Assembly (NCBI GenBank): GCA_000320545.1
Contig: ADNK01002519.1
Span: forward strand, 145,001 to 209,000
Direction: 5' to 3'
Source of the DNA: Bigelowiella natans CCMP2755
Taxonomy: Eukaryota > Cercozoa > Chlorarachniophyceae
Length of the DNA stretch: 64,000 nt
The notes under the pieces were generated by a model. The model did not search any database, had not been told where the DNA came from, and saw only the letters and a program-made list of their open reading frames with translations. Positions within the stretch are counted from its first letter, which is position 1. Every line of letters begins with the position of its first letter. Positions 35,858-47,384 of the stretch are shown one piece after another. The position numbers and the translations under genes were made by a program.

Positions 35858-38334
35858 GAGGGGAGTTTCATAATTTCACATGAATCGAACACATAAAAAA
35901 GAAGACTGGTAGCGCAATGTTCATGCAATGTTGAATTGCTGCATCGCCACCAAGTTGATTTGTGTGTTCTGTACTTGTTGTTCCAGTCTAATGGATTCAG
36001 ATGGAAATAAGATACTTAAAAAGTGCGATAAGAAACAATCGACAGATGCCTCCGATGTGATAGCTGTGCAGATGCTTCACACGCACACACGCTGAACAAC
36101 AACGGCGAATGACCAATGATGACTGACGCACAGTCACATTGCCATTTTGTGATGAACCAACGTTTTTCATCTTTGGCATTCAATGCACATTTCGTTGCTC
36201 GTTGGAGCATCGCAAGCACTTTCTGGATCACCATCAATCATGCGATTGGATTGACATCGCTAGATCGATCGATCACATCTCGGTCGTCGTTGCAACTTCT
36301 GGATGGATGTGTGCTGTGCAATGAATATGGCTACCTGCTTCATTGTGGCCGCCAAGCGAGGGCAGTGAATGATGTTTCGCGTGTTTGCTGAATCTAGGCA
36401 TGCTCACTCTATCTAACAGTCCAGCAGTGCTGCAGTTTCTTATGCTAGCGTATGCATGCATCAGCGATGAAGAATGCTGCAACTTGCGTATGTTGATGCT
36501 TGAATTGCTGCAACAGTTGCAGCAAGTTGTATGATAGACACAGTAACATCAGATGTAGTACATATATGGCATTACATGTCTATAATGAGTATCCTTTGTA
36601 CTTATAATAGACACAGTAATATCATATATAGTATGTACATGGTATTACATGTCTATAATTTGTGAAATTGACCCACGTGACAAACGTGACTGCGAGGACA
36701 ATACTAGCATTATAGCATGTGATGCTGCGATGCATTTTCGCATCACACTTCATTGGAATGTTCTTGCATGAGACGGATGTGCTTGTAAGTGATTGAATCT
36801 TTTCAACGACATATCCTAATGCATGCCCGATATACAATAACAATAGAAACAGCAATGTGGTACATGTGATGTGCATGCATGCATGGCGAACACGCCAGAA
36901 CCACCAGAACCCACGGCTTTCTCTGTTCGACGCACATGACAGCACTGAGCACTGTGTTCACATCACAACACATGTGCACATGTGCATGACATTGTGTGTG
37001 CATTTGTGTGTGCATTTGTGTGTGCGTGTGTGTGTGTGTGTGTGCGCGCGCGCGCGTGAATGAAGTTGGCATTGCACGGATCCACACAAGCACTCACCTA
37101 GTCCAATGGTCATCGTCACTTGTTGCATTGCCAGATTGCTAGATTGGCTTGTTTTGTCAGTGGACGACTAGCTGTGCCTGTGTGACGTGCACGTGACGTG
37201 AGTATGTGAGAGAATGCAAGTGAACGAACCTTCGAGCACACGCCAGCACGTCGCGGCGCCAGCACTGGAGCAAGGTCGGTCATCAGCAGGCGGGCTACGC
37301 GCACGCGTGTCAGCTTGCACGCCACACCTAGACGCGTGCGAGCATGACTGCGTGCACGTCCAGACGTGTGTTGTGTGCACTCTGTTGCATCGCACTGGAT
37401 CACACACAAGTCACATGTTGAGACAAGCCAGCACACATCAATTGGCACACACCTGCAGCTAGCTAGCTAGCTGGACACACAAAACTGTTCAGCTGTCCCA
37501 TCACCGATCCGATCGGATCATCCATTGAACGATGTCTTGAGAGTGGCTGCGCTGTGTTCCTAGCATGAAAGATGCAATGAGCAAAGCAACTCCAATGGCA
37601 ACGCGTTCCTCGTCGCAAAGGCTTTCAGGCTTTCTCTCAGACGTCTTCTTTCAAATTTGAAGACGACATGTAGATGTGGTTGACGCCAGAGAAAAAGAGA
37701 TCTGGCTCTTGTCCAAAGGGAAGATTTGTCGACACTACGTGAGGCAAATCTACACGTTGCGTCATCACATTTCTTCCAATTCAGAGCAAAACTAATGGGA
37801 TTTCCTCTTGCATCTGTTGGAGCGCCGACACAGGCCAGAGAGCACCAGATTTTCAGAGAGCTTCGGGCTTTTGTCTATCCAAAAAATAAAAACTGATTCA
37901 ATAGAAGACATCCAAAATTTCTTGTCGTATGATTTTAATTAGATCTAAACCAATTTTAGTATCAGCTTTTGCTTCGGGCTTCTAACTTCAAGGCGGTTCT
38001 CTGTTTCAACCCAAGACATGCATGGTGATACTTTACAAAGAAAGGAACACAGATCTACAACAACCTAAAGAGGTTGTCGCAACTGAAAATACCCATTAAT
38101 TATCTTTGAATATGCGAGAAGAAAGAGCATCGTAAGATTGAAACGCACACAGATCCGTCTTTCCCCAACCAAGCTCCGCCAGGTATGATGAAACTGCTGG
38201 GAGGGGGAGGATGAAGCAGAGAGATTGGAAATAGTTTCAAATATATGAATAGATACTGTTATATAGAGATGGTAGCTGGGTAAATTATAGAACGGGAGAA
38301 TGAGAGATGATTGCATTTGCAACAAACAAGGAAA
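35858..38334. other. Intergenic island downstream of the PH gene
   Basis: No gene. From about 35980 to 37520 the sequence is rich in GATCGATCGATC, GCATGCATGC, ACATGTGCACATGTG and GCACACGCCAGCACG words, ending in CTAGCTAGCTAGCTGG near 37457. From 37560 to 38334 it reverts to ordinary composition, the likely PX promoter. It separates two genes in the same direction, lying next to the 3' end of the upstream one. Confidence 0.5.
36534..36659. repeat. Tandem duplication, 53-bp unit, 73-bp period
   Basis: The 36534-36586 segment (ATAGACACAGTAACATC ... GTCTATAAT) recurs diverged at 36607-36659. It lies inside the island downstream of the PH gene. Confidence 0.85.
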
Positions 38335-39406
38335 ATGACGACCATGGAAGCTGAGAGCAAGGGGCTGCCTCCCCAGGAGAAGCAGATGATCAAATCTGTT
38401 TCTATCCCAAACGCAAAAGTTATCGATGGCAATGTCCACTATGTCGTACAAGTACAAGGTGCCTTCAACGCATGGTGTGTCCTGAAGCGATACTCCGCCT
38501 TCGAAGGTTCGAGCATGTACCTTTCTGTAAAAAAAAAAATAGAGGCTTAGTGATGTGTTAATACAAATAAGAGAATGAGATACTTAACGCATTAGTAGAA
38601 TTCGAAAATATGATCTGGAAAACTGTTTGGTGTAATGATTTCTGCTTCTTGAAAGCAGAGATAGCCCTCTTTATGTAAATTTTAAACTCCCAAGTTATAC
38701 ATCATTTTGTTATATTATTCAGAGGCGCATAAAGATTTCATGGATGCCTTCAAAACTTCATTTCCATCTGGAGCTGTATTTCCTCCGAAGAAGTTTAAAT
38801 TATTTCAGTCTCACACTTCCCCCGAATTTATGGAAGAACGACGTGTCCTTCTTGAAAATTATCTGAGGAAGATCGTAAGTGTGAAGAATTTGGCAAAGCA
38901 TAATCTTGTAACTGGTTTCTTGACTAAAGGCAAGCAGAAATTGGAAGTTAAGGAAGAAGAAGGGGAAGAACTTCCTGATGATGTGGAAATTACCGATGTA
39001 TCGATACCTGCCACGAGGATAATGAGCGACCACGTTCTGTACCAGATAGATCTTGTGAACGAACGAAAACGCAAAACGTACTCCAAATGGTGTGGTAAGT
39101 TCAATGAACCTCAAGATTTATTTCATATTTCTATGCTAACTTCATCGTTTGTATGCAGTTTTGAAGCGCTTCACCCAGATTTGGGAAATGGACACCAAAT
39201 TACGAGCTTCTCTTGTTGATGATCCAGACGCACTTGCAACACTGCCCCCTGCTCCACAACGCAAGGCCAAGCTCCTCCATGATCACATGGACCATTCGTT
39301 TATCGAATCGAGACGCATATTGTTGCAGAACTATCTGAAGAAACTCATCAAAACGCCGGTTGCTATAAGATCCTTAATCGTGCTGGAATTTCTAGGAGTT
39401 CAGTGA
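38335..39406 (+). CDS. Tandem PX-domain protein, 3 exons
   Basis: PX domains bind phosphoinositides, mostly PI3P on endosomes. Exons 38335-38506, 38723-39094 and 39159-39406 join in phase to 263 residues. The first PX has VHYVVQVQG, WCVLKRYSAFE, FPPKKFKLF and a long RRVLLENYLRKIVS helix. The second repeats the plan: VLYQIDLVNERKRKTYSKW, VLKRFTQIWEM, and RRILLQNYLKKLIK. The basic Lys after the Pro-rich loop (PPKKF, PAPQRKAKL) is present in both. No BAR, kinase or membrane segment is attached. Two PX domains with nothing else is an uncommon layout. Confidence 0.88.
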
Positions 39407-39592
39407 GAGGTGTAAATGCTCCAACTATCCAAGAAAAGATACGTGGTAGGATTTTAAATGTTATGCAGTAGGGAAGAGGAAGACTCCTTACACGCGCAAA
39501 TGTACTTGTATCGCCCATGACGATGTCATTATCAGCACTGAAGAACTCATCATCAAATTTGCATAAATATTACATGATTACATGCAATCGGC

Positions 39593-39630
<38 letters not shown>

Positions 39631-40461
39631 ATACACACAAGCATCCTTCCTCACGATTGTTGCTAGCAGCTACGTACATGGCGCTCGACAGCATGCGCCA
39701 TGCGCGTCGTCGCATGTAGCTATCACTAGCTAGCTAGACTCTCTCGCACGTTACCGCTGCGACGAGCCGACCATGCTGCATGCGCAAAGCGAACAGCGTG
39801 TAAACATGTGCATGTAGATTCATGTGGAATCCATAGACTTGATTAACAAAAACATGAGATACGAGGTGTCAACGGTCTTCCTCATCTATGAGTTCGCTAA
39901 TTGGCATCTGAACATTTGCAGATAAGATCGGAACGCAACTTTTAGTATTGCATATATAAATTTTTATGGGTGCACTCGCACCATTTTCGTCAATCGCAAT
40001 AACGTCGATATCATATTGGTAATCAAGGCCTGGTACTATTGAAGCAGCCTACAGCGGTGGACAAAGTTCAAATCAATGTAATTCCGGAATGAGGTACATC
40101 ACAAAAAAATAGAAATATCAGCAATATGGCTGTCGCATCGACAAAAAAAATTCTTGTTTTTTGAGATCAGTAGAAAAGAACTCTACTTCCTTTGTAGATG
40201 TTATTGGCCACTACAAAAATTGTCATCGCGACTAGACGTCAAAATTGTATACACAATTTTTGCATCGTAGTATAAAAATTGATGATTATATGTAGTTCTC
40301 TGAAACAATCATCATGATTTAGTCTTCATCCTGAAATTCAGTGTATTGCTAGTGGAATATGACTTTGAACATTGGGCGATCGATCCTGTAGAGCTTTTCG
40401 TCGTATACTGTGGTCAACGGTATGTTATACAGCGCCTGTATGTGTTGGATAGTATTAGTAT

Positions 40462-40494
<33 letters not shown>

Positions 40495-40637
40495 CAGTCG
40501 TGCACAAAGTAGAAGCACGATCAATGGAGAAGAACTTCGAACATAAAACTCATCAAAAACTACCAAGGAAGAAAAATTAACATATGAACAGAAAAATTGG
40601 AACAACAAAAGTGCACGAGGTGGATTGGCAGATAGAA

Positions 40638-40676
<39 letters not shown>

Positions 40677-40944
40677 CGACACGAAAGCATATACATCTTC
40701 TCATGTTGTCTGAATGACAGGACACCGAATGCTACTGCATTCCATAGCACCTTGTTCCCATTATTTCTGAGAGTGAGCTTGATTTTGAAACATGGTCCGA
40801 GTCCATGTACCTGTGCATCGAGGTGGAGAGGCACATGCCCTGCTGTGCTCAAAGGACCTAAAGCAGACGCCGGAAGAAAAGAAGAAGAAAGAAAAATACA
40901 ATGTTATCGAAAGCACTCCATGCAAGCTGTCGCAGGGCGTAATT
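39407..40944. other. Convergent intergenic region with a short CTAG/GCATGC island
   Basis: (TG)n at about 39597-39627 is followed by an island at 39660-39830 (GCATGCGCCATGCGCG, CTAGCTAGCTAGACT). Then come ordinary sequence, (AGT)n at about 40462-40496 and (GA)n at about 40641-40672. TGTCGCAGGG lies at 40928-40937. No gene assigned. Confidence 0.5.
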
Positions 40945-41666
40945 CTACGCATTCGCTTTCTTGCTGAACAGCTGCGTGACATGACCTTGTCCATGCTGAA
41001 TAATCTTAACGTAAGCCTGTGCTGTTGCCAGCCGCAGTTTGCATAAATCTCGCTGAAACTTTCTATGCATTTCGACGGGCTGGTCTTGTTCCCTCTTCAT
41101 CTGCTCTACGAAGAGCTTGGTCTTCTGTGGAACATCAAGTGGATTCTGCGACTCCTTGCGTTCCTATGTGCAATGCAATGGCGAGTAATAAACGCTTAAT
41201 ACGCCAAAGAAATCCAGCCAAGGAAAAGAGAAGCTTGTCTATGTCCAATAGGAATTCGCGTATGATTCCCTTTTGAACGTCCACAGGAGAACTTGAATGA
41301 TATATATGAACGAACATTTTCTGCACACTATCCGTACTGCTGTCGTCATAGAGTCCACGCGCATGATGTGTGTATGCATGTACGTATGTGTCTTAAGCAG
41401 GGCGTTCAAACTAGGCACCTGCGACTTTTTCTCTTCTGGGTCCAACTCAAGCTTTGCCTGAAAACAACATCAACACAATAAATAACGATAACCAGCCCTC
41501 CAAAAGCGGTGATATTGTACGAGTAGTCAACACAGTGCGTGCTGCTACTGGTATATATATTTACAACGATTACTATTATCGGATTCTATTGAGCAGCAAT
41601 CGATGACCTGTCGCCTAAGCATCTTCACGGACAAAGCTCGGTTTCGATGAGCAATCAGCAACGCTC

Positions 41667-41702
<36 letters not shown>

Positions 41703-43150
41703 GAGCATCAATAGACGTAACATGATTTAAGAAAATGCACAAAGTTTTACCCGCTTCACGACCGAAAGGACCGAAGATTAGACCTGAGGTGAATGGTGAA
41801 GATTTGACACAAGATTTAGTCTTCAATGAATGTATTAAATGTGGTATTATCCTTAATTCCCAAGCTTACCAGTGATAGCCGTTTTGCATTTGATTGTAGA
41901 GATTAAGTCGCGCTTATTATACAACCGAATTTCTCCTGAATTGAACAGAAACGAAGCTTAACGAGAGAGATTGCAGCATTGATGACGCAGCTGATACGAT
42001 TCAGATTCACGATGATGATGGTAGTGTGAATGACTCTGAACTAACCATTTCCCAATCCAACTATGATCCCTTCGAAATTGCGCATCTGAGCAAGAGCGAG
42101 TTTAGGACAACAAAGCATTCTTCACGCAACAACATGACTCTCACATGCACGCAGCCCCTCGTTTACCTTTGTAAGTCTCATTTCGCAGAGGTTGGTCACT
42201 GGTGCTGGGAAGTAGATGGAATAGTTTATTTTCCCCTGTTAGATAGCAGCAGCAGCCAAAGGCACATAAATATTAATAAGGAGCATTCCGTGAGGCGTAT
42301 GGAGAGCATCTTGAATTACAGCTCTGCAATTACCTTAAAACCATAGCTATGCATTGAGCAATTCATGGTTGCAATGATGATGTCCTAAACAACAATGTAG
42401 AACGGAGGGATGGAAGAACAGAGTCAACGAAAGAGTAAAAGCGCAGGGGAAATTAAGAAATGTGTTGGGAAGGAGGAGGGCGCTGATTGCAATATCATCC
42501 TGGTATCAGCAATGATGACCACCTTATCGATTATCCGCATATCTACGATTTGGGTCTCCATCTCAATAACACGTCCGGTTAGAGTAGCTTTCTAAGCAAG
42601 AGAAAGATGGAGGAGGGAGAAAAGACAATCAGTTATCAAGGAATAAGCTGGTTTTGGATCACAACCACACACACAGATCATCATCATCACCCAACATTCT
42701 CATTTTCATCAGCATCATCATCAGCAGCAGGACCTTTATTGTGTAAACTGTTGCATCCCTACAGGCTACGATGATGCGGTGCTCTCCGTTATATGTGCCT
42801 ATTGGTGTAATAGCAATTGTGAGGAGTGTCAGGGGGATGATGATGGTGGTGGTGATGATGATGGCGATATGGCGAACTCAATCGAAGGATGAGTTGGAAT
42901 ACCCTTCAACGTTCTCGTGGTCTCTCGAGCAAAAACACTATGAAGCCAATGTAGCCTTCGCGTAAGGCGGCGAGTGCTCATGTTTATGTTTATGTGATGT
43001 GATGTGTGTGTGTGTGTGTGTGTGTGGATGATCGAAATTGATAGTAGAACCTTTGGCCCGGGCAACGATGGGAACAGCCGGTAACAATATCTTTATGATA
43101 ATAATGTTTAGCATGTGATGTAGATAAGAGGGGTGAATAAGTTTTCGAGC

Positions 43151-43196
<46 letters not shown>

Positions 43197-43334
43197 CCCA
43201 TCATATGATTAATCTTCTTCACACATACACGAGCGCATGCACGCTCATTAGGAACTAACCGTCTTGATGATTTTGAATTGTTTTGGCTCAACAATGTGCA
43301 CGTTCTTACTTTCCGTACAGACCACCTTTTTGGA
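40945..43334 (-). CDS. Unrecognised gene, exons only partly joined
   Basis: Secure exons: the terminal one, 41163-40945 (73 codons to TAG; VEQMKREQDQPVEMHRKFQR, then a helical tail ending FSKKANA); 41457-41419 (AKLELDPEEKKSQ), which joins it in phase 0; 42591-42523 (LTGRVIEMETQIVDMRIIDK); and about 43334-43260 (KKVVCTESKNVHIVEPKQF). The pieces read as a mostly helical, Lys/Glu/Gln-rich protein, perhaps coiled coil. Further exons at 41560-41680 and 42880-42960 are possible. No domain is recognised. Confidence 0.45.
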
Positions 43335-43481
43335 GAGGAGGAGATGTGATGATAAATAATGATAAAGTTATCAAAATTGTCGGCTGCTGCAATGTTGGAA
43401 CTGCTCAGCGACGATGGCAGCAATGATCACAGTGATACAAATTTAAGTACCTATAACAAAGTGCGAAACGCAAAGGTGCAA

Positions 43482-43555
<74 letters not shown>
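41668..43555. repeat. Microsatellites of the 41-44 kb locus
   Basis: (CA)n at about 41668-41701, (TG)n at about 43002-43024, (CT)n at about 43150-43192, (CT)n followed by (CA)n at about 43483-43557. Arg-Glu and Thr-His ORFs across them are spurious. Confidence 0.8.
41949..42346 (+). CDS. Plus-strand ORF antisense within the preceding locus, uncertain
   Basis: An open frame of about 133 codons follows a CAG acceptor-like site at 41948. It has an acidic, polar composition (IDDAADTIQIHDDDGSVND, NYDPFEIAHLSKSEF) more protein-like than its antisense. A strong GTAAGT donor sits at 42172. It conflicts in strand with exons on both sides, so it would be a nested gene, or chance. Confidence 0.25.
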
Positions 43556-43558
<3 letters not shown>

Positions 43559-43714
43559 AGAAGGCGTGGGGGGGAGAGAAATCCCCGCACTTCCTTTACT
43601 CAGTACCAGCATTGAGATTGCATTTTCTTGTTCTATATCCTCATAGAGAGTGCACATACACGTAACACAGGTGGTCTAAGATGAAAGTGGGGGAAAGGGG
43701 AAGGGAAGGGCATC

Positions 43715-44196
43715 TCAGATGTGATGGTTGAAGCTAATCTTGATGTACGGTGTGTGGACCTGGTTCTGATAAGTCTCTTTGCACTTCTCCGCAAATTCGC
43801 CTAATTTCTTCGCATCTTCTATCGAGAGTATATCTATTGAGTTTCGAGTAAGATTAATGCCACGGTCCTGAGAATAATGATGGTTTTTATGAAGCCATGC
43901 ACGTTCGAAGAATGCAAATCCATGCTCACCCTTAAATCCTTCAGCTCAGTTTTTAGCATTTCAGAGGTAATTTCCTGAAATACAAATAGTCATTGGAAGA
44001 TAATAAACTACATATCGATAGTTGTGACAATTCACATTTTTTTTAGGAAAAATCTTGGAGTACCCCTCCTTTGAATGAATCCCATGGTGCTTTTTCAGCT
44101 TCTTCAAGTGTAAGAGGTGGCAGATCAAGTTGCCAATAGGGTTTGTTCATTCTGTGCATCCAAACAGAAGATCCAGCAGCCACTGCCAAAGGAAGA

Positions 44197-44275
<79 letters not shown>

Positions 44276-44354
44276 GCGAAAATTAAAGAGTTTTCACACA
44301 AAAATCTCATCTGGTTGCCTCACTATTTTCCCTCTTCCTTTTTCTTATCTTGTA

Positions 44355-44409
<55 letters not shown>

Positions 44410-44701
44410 GTTATAAACAATCAAGATGAATTACTAACTATTTAAACCTAAGGTACCACCTGCTATAATAGGGACTTTTCGGTCAGATGATGTGTGATAA
44501 AAAGCTGCTATCGAGCTTGGTTGCGCCACGAGAGGATAGCTCTTCAACCATGAAGTTCCTGGCAGATAATCACACAAGCAACTGTAAAGGAAAAACCAAA
44601 TAATACACACGAGAATTGTGGCATCATCATCTACCGTTCAGCGTGCGAAGTTTTCGTCCTGCGTCCGCAATAACAAGCTTGTACTCTCCATCTAATATCA
44701 T
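43715..44701 (-). CDS. Small unknown protein, 167 residues, 5 exons
   Basis: Exons 44701-44635, 44558-44439, 44182-44064, 43974-43930 and 43867-43715 join with every phase closing. The protein starts MILDGEYKLVIADAGRKL. It has a central glycine-rich hydrophobic stretch (VPIIAGGTLGLNMAAG), an aromatic WMHRMNKPYWQLDLPPL segment, and a helical C-terminal half (TSEMLKTELKDLRDRG, KKLGEFAEKCKETYQ). No family is recognised. It could be a small organellar or membrane-associated subunit. (AT)n/(GT)n tracts at about 44198-44273 and (AT)n at 44358-44408 fill intron 2. Confidence 0.7.
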
Positions 44702-45442
44702 ACGAGGGGGCACCAGTCAATTATCGTGTGTTGTGTGTGCGTGTGATATATTTATTCAGTAGCAGCAAAGAATAAAAAGTAGACTGGAGGGAATAAATTT
44801 GTACTCTAATGGGAAGCAGGCAATGACAACAGCAAACATCATCGTTACAATGCAGTTAGTTATTACATCCTTCGACATCGGCCAGGCATAAACACTCGGA
44901 GTAGGCCTTTATGTTTGCTACGGCGTCATGATGGGCGTTCAACCATACGCTCTTATCTCTCTCTGTGGAAGTCATAGGGTTTATCTGACTGAATGACTGC
45001 CAACTCAGGGAGGATTGGGTTGGGGGAGAGGTTGAGGAGAAGTTTTTTTCCCATTGATTAAGAGCTAAATTCGTAAAAATACCTGTAAAAATACAAAATA
45101 CGACTAAGATTCTATCCGACGACAACAACTTGATGTTTTTAATGGTCAATCACCTCAGCTCAGAGATTCGAGTGATGTCGTTAGGGGAAAATATTCTACA
45201 TTTCTTTGGAAAATTTGGCACGAGTGACTGTGAACTCAACGTCTCAAAAGCCACCTGTGATGTTGTCGCAGGGCTAAAACGCCATGTAAAATATTGTCGT
45301 AGGGACAAGCTGATGCCCACCTTTTCTTCGAACAGAGCACGCATCCAGAGCACGCGTCCATTGCCATATACAACACACAGACTCATAATAGGTTGTTTGT
45401 TTGTTGATCGACTGAGGCACAGTTTATACACACTAACATTTG
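44702..45442. promoter_or_regulatory. Divergent region with TGTCGCAGGG before SEC14-like gene
   Basis: TGTCGCAGGG at 45264-45273 and a near copy TGTCGTAGGG at 45296-45305, 140-180 bp upstream of the SEC14-like ATG and on its strand. There is no CTAG island. Short ORFs here on both strands are not convincing. Confidence 0.4.
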
Positions 45443-46444
45443 ATGACTTCCACCCCGAAAACGGATGAGAAGGTGGACCAGAAAGAGAAAGGCTATGTGC
45501 CTCCGTTCAAAGGAACCGAGGAATTCAAGTACATATCGCTAGATACTGAAGGAGAGGCCTTGAAGCAACTTCTAGCAGAAAAAAACATTTCAAATCCGAC
45601 GAGCATCATGGCGCCTGAAATACAGCGCATTCGGTATATTAGAGGATATGAAACCTTCAAAGATCCGAAGAAGGTAAGTCAAGAAAAGTATAAGGCAATG
45701 GTGGACTGGAGGCAAGAGAATAAGGTCGACGATGCACTTCTGTCGAAACCAAAAGTTTGGAAACTTTACAATAAGGTCTTTTTTTCTTACGTCTACGGAC
45801 GTGACAAAAAGGGTCACCCAGTGGCATATGAAAGACTCGGAAAACTCGAGCCAGAAAATATCCTCGAGATTGGCGACGAGAATATTATTGAATGCACTAT
45901 AAGATTCCTCGAGGAACTTAATAAAATAATGACGGATATATCACAAAGCAGAGAAAGACCATGCATCAAGCACGTACATGTTATTGACCTAGAAGGTTTC
46001 GGGTGGAAGCACATGAAATCAAAATTTCGTGGTATCATCAAAAAAATTATGGAGCTCTCAGATAAGTATTATCCAGAAACTCTCGAAAAACTGTTCATTT
46101 TAAACAGCTCGATGCTCTTTCGTACACTATGGGCCGTCCTTTCTCCCTTTGTCCACCCACTAACGCGTGCACGAATTGTAATGTTGGGCTACGATAAAAA
46201 TACAAATTTAAAAGCATTGAGCGAATTCATTGATGTGAACCAAATTCCAAAGTTCCTCGGTGGCAGAAATGAAGAGCCACTTCGGGGTATCTGTGAGATT
46301 GAGTTCGATGATATTGATTACTCGACAGAGCCAGCTACCTGGAAATCTAGTTCCAGGGACCTGCGTGCTTTGTATCATTTTCGGGTGAGTGATAAGACTA
46401 GGGAAAGCCTGGAAGCTAACAGTGACAATCGTATGCTAAATTAA
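45443..46444 (+). CDS. SEC14-like CRAL-TRIO lipid-transfer protein, single exon
   Basis: CRAL-TRIO proteins bind and exchange phosphatidylinositol and other lipids between membranes. The ATG at 45443 gives 333 residues, intronless unlike its neighbours. An N-terminal helical segment (RYIRGYETFKDPKKV) precedes the lipid-binding fold: GRDKKGHPVAYERLG, HVIDLEGFGWKHM, DKYYPETLEKLFILNSSMLFRTLWAVLSPF (the gate region) and TRARIVMLGYDKN..LSEFIDVNQIPKFLGG. The Tyr-Pro-Glu and the closing IPKFLGG are the best family marks. A short acidic C-terminal tail follows, with no GOLD or other domain. Confidence 0.92.
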   Translation: MTSTPKTDEKVDQKEKGYVPPFKGTEEFKYISLDTEGEALKQLLAEKNISNPTSIMAPEIQRIRYIRGYETFKDPKKVSQEKYKAMVDWRQENKVDDALLSKPKVWKLYNKVFFSYVYGRDKKGHPVAYERLGKLEPENILEIGDENIIECTIRFLEELNKIMTDISQSRERPCIKHVHVIDLEGFGWKHMKSKFRGIIKKIMELSDKYYPETLEKLFILNSSMLFRTLWAVLSPFVHPLTRARIVMLGYDKNTNLKALSEFIDVNQIPKFLGGRNEEPLRGICEIEFDDIDYSTEPATWKSSSRDLRALYHFRVSDKTRESLEANSDNRMLN

Positions 46445-46756
46445 TGAAATGAATGAAGATGGTTGACATTTGGACATGGCTGTGGAAAATCTCCAAAAAA
46501 TACGAAGATGCGATGATGACGATGGAATAAATCATTTGTAGCACTTGCTCCCCAAGATCAAAAACTGTGCCGTTGCAAAATACAACCATTCAACTTTGCT
46601 CAATAATTTTGAGTAAGTCATGCTGAAAACGCGAAACTGTACCAACAAGGTGTCCGCTATATGTATAGAATGTGCAGTGGATACCATACATGTCCACCGC
46701 GTACATGCGTTCACAACAGCCACGTGGCCACGTTTGCTCGATCCATCTGCCGTACG

Positions 46757-46791
<35 letters not shown>

Positions 46792-47384
46792 GTAACTACA
46801 TACACAAACAACATCACAACTGGAAACATGCGCTCGCCTGGCTTGCGAGAGATGTTAATTGTGGACGCAATATTCACAATACGCAATATAAACATCATGA
46901 ATAACAATATGCCAGGTGTGGCTGTTCGTTGCATGTGCGTTAGGTGTCATGCTCCCAGTGCATTTGCATATATACATATACATAGGGCTCTGGGTTTGGG
47001 AGCACAACGCATGCACACATTCATCGGCATGCATGCAGACAATAATGTAATTTCCGGACCAAAAGCATTCATCACAAAAGTTGTGCAATCCTCACTTCAT
47101 CAATGATGGCATCATTTATTACATGCACAGTCAATGCACTTCGACGATGATCCCTACAAATCTTTCGAATTCATGTCGCCTGTGCAAGTAAGCATGCGCG
47201 TGCTGCGTGTCTTCCACGTATAGTCGACAATTCCGAAGCGAGTGCCATGCAGAGCTAAGACATTGAACTGACCCCTTCCCTTGAAACGAATTTTAATACC
47301 CGGCGCATCATTACTTTCTATAGTACACCTTTCCCCGATTTCCACAACATCAATTACTTCGAATGCAAACTCGATCATTGCAAC
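46445..47384. other. Convergent intergenic island
   Basis: No gene. About 46610-47240 has TGCATGTGCG, GCATGCATGCAGAC and ACATGTCCACCGCGTACATGCG words, plus (TG)n at about 46759-46788. It separates the 3' ends of SEC14-like (+) and the SH3-TM gene (-). Confidence 0.55.
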
